Assembly (NCBI GenBank): GCA_017552985.1
Contig: JAFZNO010000073.1
Coordinates: forward strand, 1 to 32,417
Direction of reading: 5' to 3'
DNA from: Lachnospiraceae bacterium
GTDB taxonomy: Bacteria; Bacillota; Clostridia; Lachnospirales; Lachnospiraceae
DNA: 32,417 bases
Below the pieces are notes generated by a model that was given only the letters and a program-made list of their open reading frames with translations, had not been told where the DNA came from and did no database searches. This document shows positions 6,921 through 15,481 of this stretch, piece after piece. The stretch's first letter is position 1, and each line of letters opens with the position of its first letter. Both the position numbers and the translations under genes were made by a program.

Positions 6921-8999
6921 GTGAAGCAAAGAATACTCATAACTTTATTAGCCTGCGTGATGCTTTTGGCGGGGTGTGAGAAGGCGGCGCCGCAAGAGAG
7001 CACGGATGGAAAACCGCGTCCGACGATTGTGCCCAATGCATACGTAGAACCTACGGAGGCACCTTCGATAACAATTGGAGGCTATCCCTGGCTGGATACC
7101 AATCTGAAAGAGAATCTGACGGAAGGCATGGAATTGTCTCCAAAAGATGATTTTTATTTATACGTGAATTATGACTGGCTTATGAATTCGGAGATACCGG
7201 ATGGTTATTCCGAATTGGTAGGCGGGTTGGAATCTCTGGAAGACCAGGCGCGGGATTTTTTTGCGATCCTTGAAGATGAAAGCGTTACGGGGCGGGACGC
7301 AGACTTGATGAGGGACATATTTGGCATTATGTTTGACTGGGACGCGAGAAATGCCGATGGCATAAAGCCAATGATGAAAACGCTGGAAGACATTCGCGGG
7401 ATCAGCAGCATGGAGGAACTGGAGGAGTTTCTTTGCGATCCGGAGAAAACCTTCAAGGTTCCCCTGTTTGTGACGTTTGAAAACGTGTTGAGCATGGACA
7501 ATTCCTTCCAATATCTCTTCGCAATCATGTCAGGCAAGTTTATCCTAGGTGATCCTGAGGAATATGAGACACGCACGGAATTGGGGAATCGTACCTATGA
7601 AGCGGCTAAGGACTTTGTACGAAAGATGCTGGTTCGCGCAGGATATGACGAAAAAGAGGCCGACGAGGTTTTTGAAGCAACCATCGAGCTGGAAACAAAA
7701 CTGGCAAAGGGCATGAAGGATAGCGGAAATGCTTGGTTATACGAGAAGCCAAGCGAGAAAGAGTTATGGTACTATTCCACAAATTTTCCGCTTATGCAGG
7801 TGGTGGACGCATATGGATATGGGGATGCCAATTCCTGCGTTTGCGAGAATCTGCAGTATCTTAAGAATTTGGACGGAATCTATAAAAAGAAAAATTTAGG
7901 AAAGATCAAGGACTACTTAACGGTCAAGTTTGTAATGGAAGCGGCGAATTTTCTGGATCAAGAGAGCTATGCCGCGCACGGGGAATACAGCAACAGGGTA
8001 TATGGCAGAAACGGTGAGGCTTCTTATGAGACGCTCATGTATTTTAACCTTATAAGAAGTTATTGGGGTGACCTAATGATGCGAACCTATTTGCTAAAGC
8101 ATGACGCGAAACCGGAGAAAGAGCGTCTCGAAAAGCTGATTCGAGAAGTGATTGCCGAATATCGGGAAATGTTGCAGGAAGAAGACTGGCTTTCGGCGGA
8201 GACAAAAGCCAAGGCGATTGAAAAACTGAATTACGTAAGGATCCTGGCCGGATATCCGGAGAATCTGCGAAGTTACGATTCGGTGGACGTGAAGGGCATG
8301 AACTATTGGGAATTTGGCAGGCTGAATAATCGTTTGCTCCGAGAGGCTGACGCTGCCAAAACAAATGGAACGGCAGACAAAGAAAGTTGGAATGGCTCGC
8401 CAATGTATGGTACTGCGGCCTACAGTGTAGGAAACAATTCGATCACGATTCCGCTGGCCCTTCTTTTTGGGGACTGGTACCATGAAGGCACGTCTGATGA
8501 GGAGTTGTACGCTTGGGTTGGTACGGTTATAGGGCATGAGATATCCCATGCATTCGATTCGCAGGGCGCTACTCGGAATAAGGACGGACAAAGTACGGAC
8601 TGGTGGTCTGCAGAAGACAAGAAAGCATTTGAGGGCAGAATGGAAAAACTGCAGGCTTATTTTGGAAACGTGACCGTATGGGAGGGGAACCCGGTTTCGG
8701 CGGAGAAGATCTGCGACGAAGCCTGCGCGGACATAGGTGGCATGAAGGTGATGCTGCGGCTTGCAAAAAAGCAGGAAAACTTTGATTACGACAAGTTCTT
8801 TAGGGCCTTTGCAGAGTCAAGACGGGCGTTGGATTCGCGGGAGTATCAGGAATACAAGGTGCTAAGGGACGTTCATCTTGTCAATTTCCTGAGAGTAAAT
8901 TCCACGCTGCAGCAATTTGAGGAATTTGCGGAAACCTATGATTTGAAGGAAGGAGACCGCATGTATCTTGCACCGGAGGATCGGGTGCAGGTGTGGTAA
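6921..8999 (+). CDS. M13 (neprilysin-like) zinc metallopeptidase, lipoprotein
   Basis: A 692-residue membrane-anchored peptidase, expected to cut short peptides on the outer cell face. Signal MKQRILITLLACVMLLAGC ends in the lipobox LAGC. The M13 N-terminal domain starts near residue 70 (DDFYLYVNYDWLMNSEIP). The catalytic domain holds VIGHEISHAFDSQGA, with zinc ligands H539 and H543 and catalytic E540; the third ligand is E600 in CDEACADIGG, with D604 placed as in the family motif. The end RVNSTLQQFEEFAETY...DRVQVW is the usual M13 C-terminus, so the protein is complete and of normal length. GTG at 6921 is the start, with GGGAGG about 9 bases upstream. It has its own consensus promoter and no visible terminator before the next promoter at 9008. 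The substrate is unknown. Confidence 0.95.
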   Translation: MKQRILITLLACVMLLAGCEKAAPQESTDGKPRPTIVPNAYVEPTEAPSITIGGYPWLDTNLKENLTEGMELSPKDDFYLYVNYDWLMNSEIPDGYSELVGGLESLEDQARDFFAILEDESVTGRDADLMRDIFGIMFDWDARNADGIKPMMKTLEDIRGISSMEELEEFLCDPEKTFKVPLFVTFENVLSMDNSFQYLFAIMSGKFILGDPEEYETRTELGNRTYEAAKDFVRKMLVRAGYDEKEADEVFEATIELETKLAKGMKDSGNAWLYEKPSEKELWYYSTNFPLMQVVDAYGYGDANSCVCENLQYLKNLDGIYKKKNLGKIKDYLTVKFVMEAANFLDQESYAAHGEYSNRVYGRNGEASYETLMYFNLIRSYWGDLMMRTYLLKHDAKPEKERLEKLIREVIAEYREMLQEEDWLSAETKAKAIEKLNYVRILAGYPENLRSYDSVDVKGMNYWEFGRLNNRLLREADAAKTNGTADKESWNGSPMYGTAAYSVGNNSITIPLALLFGDWYHEGTSDEELYAWVGTVIGHEISHAFDSQGATRNKDGQSTDWWSAEDKKAFEGRMEKLQAYFGNVTVWEGNPVSAEKICDEACADIGGMKVMLRLAKKQENFDYDKFFRAFAESRRALDSREYQEYKVLRDVHLVNFLRVNSTLQQFEEFAETYDLKEGDRMYLAPEDRVQVW

Positions 9000-9007
9000 A
9001 GTATACA

Positions 9008-9036
9008 TTGACAGGCGAGGTATGATGAGATAAAAT
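9008..9036 (+). promoter_or_regulatory. Sigma-A promoter of the BspA-like gene
   Basis: TTGACA (9008-9013) and TAAAAT (9031-9036) with a 17-base spacer. Bases 9007-9024 (ATTGACAGGCGAGGTATG) match the M13 promoter at 17 of 18 positions, and AGTCGTTTTA follows in the leader as AATCGTTTTA does before the M13 gene. Confidence 0.87.
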
Positions 9037-9091
9037 TTAAATTGCCGTAAGTCGTTTTATGCTAAAACATATAAGGGAGGTGTAAGAAAGC

Positions 9092-11689
9092 ATGATTTTG
9101 AAAAAAATGGAAAAGGTGTTGCTGGCAATCGTTTTCTGCATTACTGCGGTTTTCGTGGCAGCACCGCTGTCTGCGTCGGCTTCGACGAGCGTATGGGTAC
9201 CTAACGCGCAGCTCGATTATGTACCGGCACGCGAAGTACGTTATGACTTAAAAGAACGCGAGGTGAAGGTAACGCTAGTTACGGAAGGATTCAGGGACGA
9301 ATACTTCATGGTAGATACGTGGAATACGAATGCCAGGTGGCTAGTGTATTTTACGGATGGCAAGCATGATTACAAGTTAGAGTGCCATTCTCCAGATGAG
9401 ACGGGATTCTATACGATGGCTGACATGAAGAGTCAGATTGGCTTATACGTGGGTGATGGCTATGTAGTATATGATTGTTCTTACTCTGTGAACGGAAATG
9501 AGCTTACTTGGATAGCAACGCTCCCGGAAGATTATTATACGGATCCGATTAACGTGAATGCCGTTGAGTTCACGGGATACTATTATCCTGACGAAATAAT
9601 GAGCAACAGCGATATTAACAGTATTTACAGATGGACGATAGATGACAATGGAACGGCAACTCTCAGAGGACGCGACGGCGACATAGCCTACTATTGGATT
9701 ACTGAGTATAAGGATCAGGTTAAAAGCATAGATGTTGACGTGGACTGGTTGCCGGTCAGAGAATCTTTATTCTTTGATTTTTATAATTTAGAGACGGTGA
9801 GAATAAAGGCAGGAAGGACCTATGGAGATTCTCTTGCGAAAATGTTCAGTGGATGCCAAAAGCTTCGTGAGGTAGATCTTAGCAGGCTTAATACAAAGGG
9901 CATTAAAGACATGAGCGGGATGTTTAGTGACTGTACGGCCTTGACGGACTTAGACGTAAGTGGACTGGATACGTCTAGCGTAAAGTCAATGGAAAGCATG
10001 TTCCAAGGTTGCGAAAGTCTTGGCAGCGTTGATTTAAGCACCTTTCGGACACCGAACCTGGAAAACATGAGCTACATGTTTTTTAGGTGTGCCAGCCTTA
10101 CCAACCTTGACGTCAGTACGTTTGACACTTCTAAAGTAACAAGCATGCGTTTAGCGTTTGCATGTGGTTATGCAGATTATAATGAGGAAACTTATGAGGA
10201 GACCTGGTACAGCAAGCTGAAAAACATCAACTTGGGAGAAATGGACACGCGTAACGTGGTAGACGCATCCAATCTGTTCCAGGGGTGCATCGCGCTGAAG
10301 CACCTCGACGTAAGCAGTTTTGACACGTCTAATATGCAGGAAATGGGAAACATGTTCCAAGAATGCAGAAGCCTTAAGACTTTGGACGTAACCAACTTTA
10401 ACACGTCGAGTGCCACAACCATGATCAGTATGTTCTATGGCTGTTCTTCTTTGGAAAGTATCGACCTTTCCAGCTTTGACACCTCTAACGTGACAAACGT
10501 GAATTTTATGTTCTGTGATTGCAACAGCTTAAAGAGCCTGGACCTGAGCAACTTTGACTTTGGAAAGGTGACAAGTACGTTAGGATTCTTTAATATGGAG
10601 TATGATAACGCGCTGCAGACGATCCAAACGCCGAAGAATCTGACGGTGGACTGCGAACTTCCCCGTGGTTATGGATTTTGGCAGAATGAGGGTGCAACGG
10701 GATATGTATGCTGCTTACCTAAGAATGCGACGAGTTCCCAGACGCTGGCTTTTGACCAGAAGACAAGAGCTGGTGATTTGTTAATTTCCAAGAAATCCCT
10801 GACTTTGTTTGACACCATCACCATCGACTTTAAGCTGGATAAGTCACTTAAGAACAAATATCACGACTTGTATCTTATTGTGCTGCAGGGCGACGACGTG
10901 ACAAAGCTCACCAACTATACGGAGGACGGGGATCTCTTGATCTTCCACTACCGCGTGGCTCCGCAAACGATGAACGAAGAGGTAGAGGCAATACCTTGTG
11001 CGGTTAACGCTGGCGGGGAGGACGTGATTGGTGCGTATTTCACGTATTCCGTTGCGGAATACTGCTACAACATGCTTGGCAAGGAAGAGTATCAGGCAGC
11101 CAAGTATGCGAAGCTTAGGAGACTGTTGGTGGACATCCTGCTTTATGGCGACGCCGCACAGATTTACGATGATTACAAGACGGATGAACTTGCCGGTGGC
11201 AACCTTACGGCAGAACAGCTGGCCATGGGAACGGACGTTAACGAGGACATGTCTTACGAAAACGTGAAACTGGCCGATTGCGACAGCGTAACCGGTGCCA
11301 CGGCTGAGATCACCAATGCGACGCTGCATCTTGAGGCGGCGGTCAACATACAGTTTAAGTTTACGGCAAACAATATGGAAGGCCTGACCCTGGTGGTAAC
11401 CGACGGAACCAGCGTGCTCGGCGAGTACGTGCCGAATCCCAATGACGTGGATACACAGGGCCGCCATTTCATAAACTTTGACGGGCTGAATGCCGGAGAA
11501 ATGAGAAAAACGGTTTATGCTACGCTGATGCAGGGGGGCGAGAGGGTCAGCAACACCTATCGCTACAGCATCGAGTCCTATGCGGCATCCATGAAGGGCA
11601 AGTACGGCACTAAGCTGGACAACCTGCTTGACGCAATGATGCGCTATGGTGATTCCGCAAGAGAGTTTGCCGGACCAGTAACAAAATGA
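9092..11689 (+). CDS. BspA-family leucine-rich repeat surface protein (DUF285)
   Basis: An 865-residue secreted protein. Signal peptide about 1-30 (ends SASAS). Residues 31-155 form an N-terminal domain I do not recognise. Residues about 240-505 are about nine DUF285 repeats of 23-25 residues with the pattern MFxxCxxLxxLDLSxFDTSxVTxM; one repeat (about 355-395) carries a charged insert. Residues 563-697 and 740-860 are two copies of one module: a beta-domain (KKSLTLFDTITIDFK) followed by a helix block (LLVDILLYGDAAQIY and LLDAMMRYGDSAREF). BspA proteins are known to bind host or partner surfaces; the ligand here is unknown. No LPXTG, lipobox or C-terminal membrane segment is present, so how it is held at the surface is unclear. 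GGGAGG precedes the ATG; own promoter (9008) and terminator (11706). Confidence 0.9.
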   Translation: MILKKMEKVLLAIVFCITAVFVAAPLSASASTSVWVPNAQLDYVPAREVRYDLKEREVKVTLVTEGFRDEYFMVDTWNTNARWLVYFTDGKHDYKLECHSPDETGFYTMADMKSQIGLYVGDGYVVYDCSYSVNGNELTWIATLPEDYYTDPINVNAVEFTGYYYPDEIMSNSDINSIYRWTIDDNGTATLRGRDGDIAYYWITEYKDQVKSIDVDVDWLPVRESLFFDFYNLETVRIKAGRTYGDSLAKMFSGCQKLREVDLSRLNTKGIKDMSGMFSDCTALTDLDVSGLDTSSVKSMESMFQGCESLGSVDLSTFRTPNLENMSYMFFRCASLTNLDVSTFDTSKVTSMRLAFACGYADYNEETYEETWYSKLKNINLGEMDTRNVVDASNLFQGCIALKHLDVSSFDTSNMQEMGNMFQECRSLKTLDVTNFNTSSATTMISMFYGCSSLESIDLSSFDTSNVTNVNFMFCDCNSLKSLDLSNFDFGKVTSTLGFFNMEYDNALQTIQTPKNLTVDCELPRGYGFWQNEGATGYVCCLPKNATSSQTLAFDQKTRAGDLLISKKSLTLFDTITIDFKLDKSLKNKYHDLYLIVLQGDDVTKLTNYTEDGDLLIFHYRVAPQTMNEEVEAIPCAVNAGGEDVIGAYFTYSVAEYCYNMLGKEEYQAAKYAKLRRLLVDILLYGDAAQIYDDYKTDELAGGNLTAEQLAMGTDVNEDMSYENVKLADCDSVTGATAEITNATLHLEAAVNIQFKFTANNMEGLTLVVTDGTSVLGEYVPNPNDVDTQGRHFINFDGLNAGEMRKTVYATLMQGGERVSNTYRYSIESYAASMKGKYGTKLDNLLDAMMRYGDSAREFAGPVTK
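9809..10607 (+). repeat. DUF285 leucine-rich repeat array within the BspA-like gene
   Basis: About nine protein repeats of 23-25 residues, visible in DNA as recurring blocks that encode LDLSxFDTS. The broken copy at 5762 has only four, so the array has changed length between the two copies. Confidence 0.8.
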
Positions 11690-11705
11690 TCATGAGAACG
11701 TGAAA

Positions 11706-11740
11706 GAGGGGTCTGCCTTAACTGGCAGGCCTCTTTTTTT
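11706..11740 (+). terminator. Rho-independent terminator of the BspA-like gene
   Basis: GAGGGGTCTGCC (11706-11717) pairs with GGCAGGCCTC (11724-11733) with a small bulge and a wobble, followed by seven T. Near-identical to the terminator at 6794-6826. Confidence 0.9.
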
Positions 11741-11762
11741 CGCATTGCCGTAATGACGTGCA

Positions 11763-11804
11763 AATTCTTAATTTCCCTTAAGAATTACCTTCATAAATTC
11801 TTAA
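11763..11804. promoter_or_regulatory. Three AATTCTTAA half-sites upstream of the phosphotransferase promoter
   Basis: AATTCTTAA at 11763-11771 and TTAAGAATT at 11778-11786 form a perfect palindrome around TTTCCC. A third direct copy at 11796-11804 ends one base before the -35 box. The position suits an activator or repressor site; an AT-rich UP element is an alternative. Confidence 0.5.
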
Positions 11805-11805
11805 A

Positions 11806-11834
11806 TTGCGGTTTTGGGGTGCCTGTCTTATAAT
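11806..11834 (+). promoter_or_regulatory. Sigma-A promoter of the sugar phosphotransferase gene
   Basis: TTGCGG (11806-11811) and a perfect TATAAT (11829-11834) with a 17-base spacer, leaving a leader of about 65 bases before the start codon. Confidence 0.65.
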
Positions 11835-11905
11835 GGAGACGATAGGTAACCGTGACCAAATTTCATATGAAGGGCTAAGCTGTAAAGGCTTGCGGCGGGT
11901 TGGAT

Positions 11906-13312
11906 ATGATAAAGGACAATCAGAAGGTTTTCAACCGATTGCTGGTTTTGATCGATGCCCTGATCACGGCGGTCTCGTTGATTCTGGGTTACGTCATCAA
12001 GTTCTACGTGCTCCTCGATGGGCCGGGACCCGGCGTTCTGCCGCTTCGGGATTATATTTTCCTTTTGGTTTATATCATCCCTGGCTACATGGTGCTTTAT
12101 TATCGCTTTGGCGTCTACACTCCAAAGCGTACCGTCCGCAGAAGATTCGAGATCTTCGACGTTATCAAGGCAAATACCGTGGGAATGGCCGCACTGATCA
12201 TCATTATCTACTTGGTCGTGCGGGAATTTAATTATGCCAGATCCGTGCTGGCATTGTTTTATGTTCTGAACTGTTTTTTGACCGGAATGTCGAGGGTATT
12301 CTTAAGAAAGACCCTGCAGACCATCCGGAAAAAGGGCTATAACGTTAAGCACATTCTGTTGGTGGGATATTCCAGGGCGGCGGAGGAGTACGTAAAACGC
12401 ATTCTGGAAAATCCGCAGTGGGGATATCAGGTCAGCGGATTTTTGGATGATCACGTGCCCGTGGGAACCTTATACAAAGGCATTCCCGTCCAGGCAACCA
12501 TCGAGGCGCTTCCGAAAATGCTCGCGGAAAACGAGTGGGACGAAGTGGCCATCACCCTTTCCCTCCGGGATTACGATTATCTGGGTGAGATCGTCGGAAT
12601 CTGTGAAAAGTCGGGAGTGCACACGAAGTTCATTCCGGATTACAACAGTCTGATCCCTACGAGGCCTTACACGGAGGATCTGATGGGACTTCCGGTGATC
12701 AACATCCGCTACGTACCGCTGACAAACACGGGAAACGCGTTGATCAAGAGAACCGTGGACATTCTTGGTTCGCTGTTCGGCATCATCGTTACTTCCCCCG
12801 TAATGCTTGTCTGTGCCGTATTGGTAAAGCTTACAAGCCCGGGACCGGTTATATTTAAGCAGGAGCGAGTTGGACTGCACAATAAGCCCTTCGCGATGTA
12901 TAAGTTCAGGAGCATGGCAGTCCAGGCACCTTCCGAAGAAAAGAAGGCTTGGACGACGAAGAATGACCCAAGAGTGACAAAATTTGGCAAATTCATGCGA
13001 AAGACAAGCCTGGACGAGCTTCCGCAGCTCTTTAACATTCTAAAGGGAGACATGAGTCTTGTGGGACCGAGGCCAGAGAGGCCGCTCTTTGTTGAGAAGT
13101 TCAAGGAAGAAATCCCGAGATACATGGTAAAGCATCAGGTCAGACCAGGCCTGACGGGATGGGCGCAGGTGAATGGCTACCGCGGAGACACCTCCATCCG
13201 GAAGAGGATCGAGTGTGACATTTATTACATTGAGAATTGGTCCTTATGGTTTGACGTAAAGATCATCATTATGACGTTCTTTACGGGATTTATCAACAAA
13301 AATGCATATTAA
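11906..13312 (+). CDS. Undecaprenyl-phosphate sugar phosphotransferase (polyprenyl glycosylphosphotransferase, WcaJ/WbaP type)
   Basis: Initiating enzyme of exopolysaccharide or wall-glycan synthesis: it transfers a hexose 1-phosphate from a UDP-sugar to undecaprenyl phosphate in the membrane. About 468 residues. The first 120 residues hold four to five membrane spans; a nucleotide-binding-like middle follows (HILLVGYSRAAEEYVKRILE, FLDDHVPVG). The catalytic bac_transf domain begins near residue 275 with a re-entrant hydrophobic helix (KRTVDILGSLFGIIVTSPVM), then FKQERVGLHNKPFAMYKFRS, DELPQLFNILKGDMSLVGPR and RPGLTGWAQVNGYRGDTS, all family hallmarks. The ATG at 11906 is preferred because GCGGCGGG lies six bases upstream; an in-frame TTG at 11900 is the alternative. 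It has its own promoter and is followed closely by an LCP gene, consistent with one operon. Glucose or galactose specificity is not resolved. Confidence 0.93.
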   Translation: MIKDNQKVFNRLLVLIDALITAVSLILGYVIKFYVLLDGPGPGVLPLRDYIFLLVYIIPGYMVLYYRFGVYTPKRTVRRRFEIFDVIKANTVGMAALIIIIYLVVREFNYARSVLALFYVLNCFLTGMSRVFLRKTLQTIRKKGYNVKHILLVGYSRAAEEYVKRILENPQWGYQVSGFLDDHVPVGTLYKGIPVQATIEALPKMLAENEWDEVAITLSLRDYDYLGEIVGICEKSGVHTKFIPDYNSLIPTRPYTEDLMGLPVINIRYVPLTNTGNALIKRTVDILGSLFGIIVTSPVMLVCAVLVKLTSPGPVIFKQERVGLHNKPFAMYKFRSMAVQAPSEEKKAWTTKNDPRVTKFGKFMRKTSLDELPQLFNILKGDMSLVGPRPERPLFVEKFKEEIPRYMVKHQVRPGLTGWAQVNGYRGDTSIRKRIECDIYYIENWSLWFDVKIIIMTFFTGFINKNAY

Positions 13313-13345
13313 TACAAATGTTTTAAGGTAATGGGAGAAAGAAGA

Positions 13346-14461
13346 ATGGCTAGGAACGGTAAGAAGAAAAGTACAACTAAGATCATTATTTTTGCAATGG
13401 AGCTGATCATTGTGGCGCTCCTCGGCGTGGCATGCTACGTGGTGGTGAGGGCATTCGGAACGGATACGGAGAACGAAGGCATCAGCATCGTGGAATTGCA
13501 TGAGGAAAAACTGGCGATTGCCGAGGAAGTAAAGCAAAGCGAGACCATGAAGGGATACATGAACGTTGCGCTTTTCGGCGTGGACATCAGCCGTGAGAAG
13601 AAAAATGACAGCGGTGCAACGGTTGGACTTTTGCCCGCAAATGATCTTCGCAAGAGCGGACTTTTGAAGGGCTTCCGCAGTGACGCCATGATGATCGCAA
13701 GCGTTAACCTGGACAACGGTGACATTAAGCTGGTCAGCGTTTTGCGTGATACTTTCCTGAATACCGGAGACACTTACAGCAAGTGTAATGCCGCATATGC
13801 AAGAGGCGGTGCCGAGGCGGCAGTAAAGATGCTGAATTCCAATCTTGACATGAACATCGAGAATTTCGTGACCGTCAGCTATTGGGCTTTGGTGGGCGTG
13901 ATCGATGCCCTTGGCGGCGTAGACATCGACGTTGACAGCAACGAACTGGTTCACCTGAACAATTATGGCATCAGCATTGGTCAGACCATGAACGTAACCT
14001 ATCAGAAGTTAGCAAGCCCTGGCTTCCAGCATTTGACCGGCATGCAGGCAGTTGCATATTGCCGTATCCGTTACGTAGGTAACGACTTCGCCCGTACCGC
14101 TCGTCAGAGAGAGGTCATCAAGGCCATCGAGGCGGAGGCAAAGAAGGCAGACGTAAACAGCTTGTTGGACGCATTCAACGCCGTACAGTCTGACATCTAC
14201 ACCAGCCTTCATGCAGATGACATCACGACTCTGATCACTCACGTTATGGATTACAGGATCGTGGACGAAGGCATGTTCCCTCAGGAGGATAACCTCAGCG
14301 TAAAGAACATGGGCGCAAAGGGAAGCTGCGTTGTGCCGGAAGACTTGGAGAAGAACGTAAAATGGCTTCACGAGTTCCTGTTTGGCAACACGGATTATAC
14401 CGTGACCAGCACCGTAAAGGATTACAGTAAATACATCAAGTCTTATTCATCCAAGTATTAA
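13346..14461 (+). CDS. LytR-CpsA-Psr (LCP) family protein
   Basis: LCP proteins transfer undecaprenyl-linked glycans to peptidoglycan on the outer face of the membrane. A short basic cytoplasmic stretch (MARNGKKKSTTK) leads into one membrane span (about residues 13-31). The LCP domain covers about 75-310 and shows the pyrophosphate-binding motifs: FRSDAMMIASVN, KLVSVLRDT, KCNAAYARGG and YCRIRYVGNDFARTARQREV, with the conserved acidic and arginine residues in place. An ATG at 13331 is also in frame, but its only ribosome-like bases lie two bases away; GGAG at 13334-13337 is well spaced for 13346. The gene follows the initiating phosphotransferase by about 33 bases and is closed by a terminator, so enzyme and ligase are probably co-transcribed. 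The C-terminal 40 residues are family-atypical and unassigned. Confidence 0.92.
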   Translation: MARNGKKKSTTKIIIFAMELIIVALLGVACYVVVRAFGTDTENEGISIVELHEEKLAIAEEVKQSETMKGYMNVALFGVDISREKKNDSGATVGLLPANDLRKSGLLKGFRSDAMMIASVNLDNGDIKLVSVLRDTFLNTGDTYSKCNAAYARGGAEAAVKMLNSNLDMNIENFVTVSYWALVGVIDALGGVDIDVDSNELVHLNNYGISIGQTMNVTYQKLASPGFQHLTGMQAVAYCRIRYVGNDFARTARQREVIKAIEAEAKKADVNSLLDAFNAVQSDIYTSLHADDITTLITHVMDYRIVDEGMFPQEDNLSVKNMGAKGSCVVPEDLEKNVKWLHEFLFGNTDYTVTSTVKDYSKYIKSYSSKY

Positions 14462-14495
14462 TGGCGTGAAACCTGATCAGAGGATGGAACAATGC

Positions 14496-14522
14496 GGGGA
14501 GCCTTTGGGGGCTCCCCTTTTT
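14496..14522 (+). terminator. Rho-independent terminator or attenuator after the LCP gene
   Basis: Perfect arms GGGGAGCC (14496-14503) and GGCTCCCC (14510-14517), loop TTTGGG, then TTTTT. It ends about 20 bases before the next start codon, leaving no room for a separate promoter between them. Confidence 0.88.
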
Positions 14523-14542
14523 AGAAGAAAGGCGGCGGGAAC

Positions 14543-15481
14543 GTGAAAGTAGACGTGATCATTCCAACCTACAAACCGGGCGAGGAATTATTTGAATTGC
14601 TGGACCGGCTGGGAAAGCAAAGCCTGCCCGTAAACCGGGTTATTTTGATGAATACGGAAAAGTCTTATTTCCGGAAGCTGATGAACGGAAGGAAGCTTGT
14701 GGAAGAGTATCCCTTTGTCTCCGTATTTCACCTGAAAAAAAAGAATTTTGACCATGGCAGGACGAGGCATCTGGGCGTGATGCAGTCTGACGCGGATATT
14801 TTTGTGACGCTGACGCAGGATGCCATGCCGGAAAACGAGTATTTGCTGGAGAATCTGACGAAAAACCTGTCAGGGAAGGTGGCCGTGGCATATGGAAGAC
14901 AGTTGCCCAAAAGGGACTGCGGCGTGCTGGAGAGGATTTCCAGACAGTTTAATTATCCGGAGCATTCCATGCTGAAGGGCAAGGATGACGTGAAGCGTCT
15001 TGGAATTAAAACATATTTTTGCTCCAACGTTTGCGCGGCATATCGCAGGGACGTCTATGATCAGCTGGGCGGATTTATCCGGCATACGATCTTCAACGAG
15101 GACATGATCTACGCCGCCGGCGCGATTCAAAACGGGTGGCTCGTATCCTATGAGGCTGACGCGCTGGTGGTGCATTCCCATAATTATTCCTGCATGCAAC
15201 AGCTTCACCGTAATTTTGACCTTGGGGTTTCCCAGGCGGATCATCCGGAGATTTTTGCAAAAGTGAAATCGGAATCCGAGGGAAAGAAGCTGGTGAAGAA
15301 CACAATTCTCGCGTTAAAGGACCGGGGCGAGACGGGAAAGATCCCGTATTTCTTGACGCAGTGCTGCTTTAAGTATGCGGGATACCTTTTGGGAAAGCGT
15401 TACCGCAGACTCCCGAAAGGTTTGGTTCTTCTGCTTTCCGATAACAAACAATATTGGAAAAATGAAACCAAATCAACGTAA
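14543..15481 (+). CDS. Family 2 glycosyltransferase, rhamnosyltransferase-like
   Basis: A 312-residue GT2 enzyme. MKVDVIIPTYKPGEELFELL opens the nucleotide-binding half; KKKNFDHGRTRHLGVMQS is the motif characteristic of the dTDP-rhamnose-using RgpA/RfbN-like group; FVTLTQDAMP (D93) is the metal site; FCSNVCAAYRRDVYDQLGGF and FNEDMIYAAGAIQNGW are acceptor-side motifs. The enzyme has no signal or clear membrane span and should act at the inner membrane face. GTG at 14543 is the start, with GGCGGCGGG upstream. The gene begins only 20 bases after a terminator stem, so its expression probably depends on readthrough from the phosphotransferase and LCP genes. Rhamnose as donor is inferred from the motif only. 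Confidence 0.88.
   Translation: MKVDVIIPTYKPGEELFELLDRLGKQSLPVNRVILMNTEKSYFRKLMNGRKLVEEYPFVSVFHLKKKNFDHGRTRHLGVMQSDADIFVTLTQDAMPENEYLLENLTKNLSGKVAVAYGRQLPKRDCGVLERISRQFNYPEHSMLKGKDDVKRLGIKTYFCSNVCAAYRRDVYDQLGGFIRHTIFNEDMIYAAGAIQNGWLVSYEADALVVHSHNYSCMQQLHRNFDLGVSQADHPEIFAKVKSESEGKKLVKNTILALKDRGETGKIPYFLTQCCFKYAGYLLGKRYRRLPKGLVLLLSDNKQYWKNETKST

Noticed and set aside
10844-11467. 207-codon minus-strand frame within the BspA-like gene
   Set aside because: Shadow of the plus-strand reading frame, which has signal peptide, repeats and terminator.
11806-12231. 141-codon plus frame over the phosphotransferase start
   Set aside because: Begins within the promoter -35 box and -10 box and overlaps a family-typical gene in another frame.
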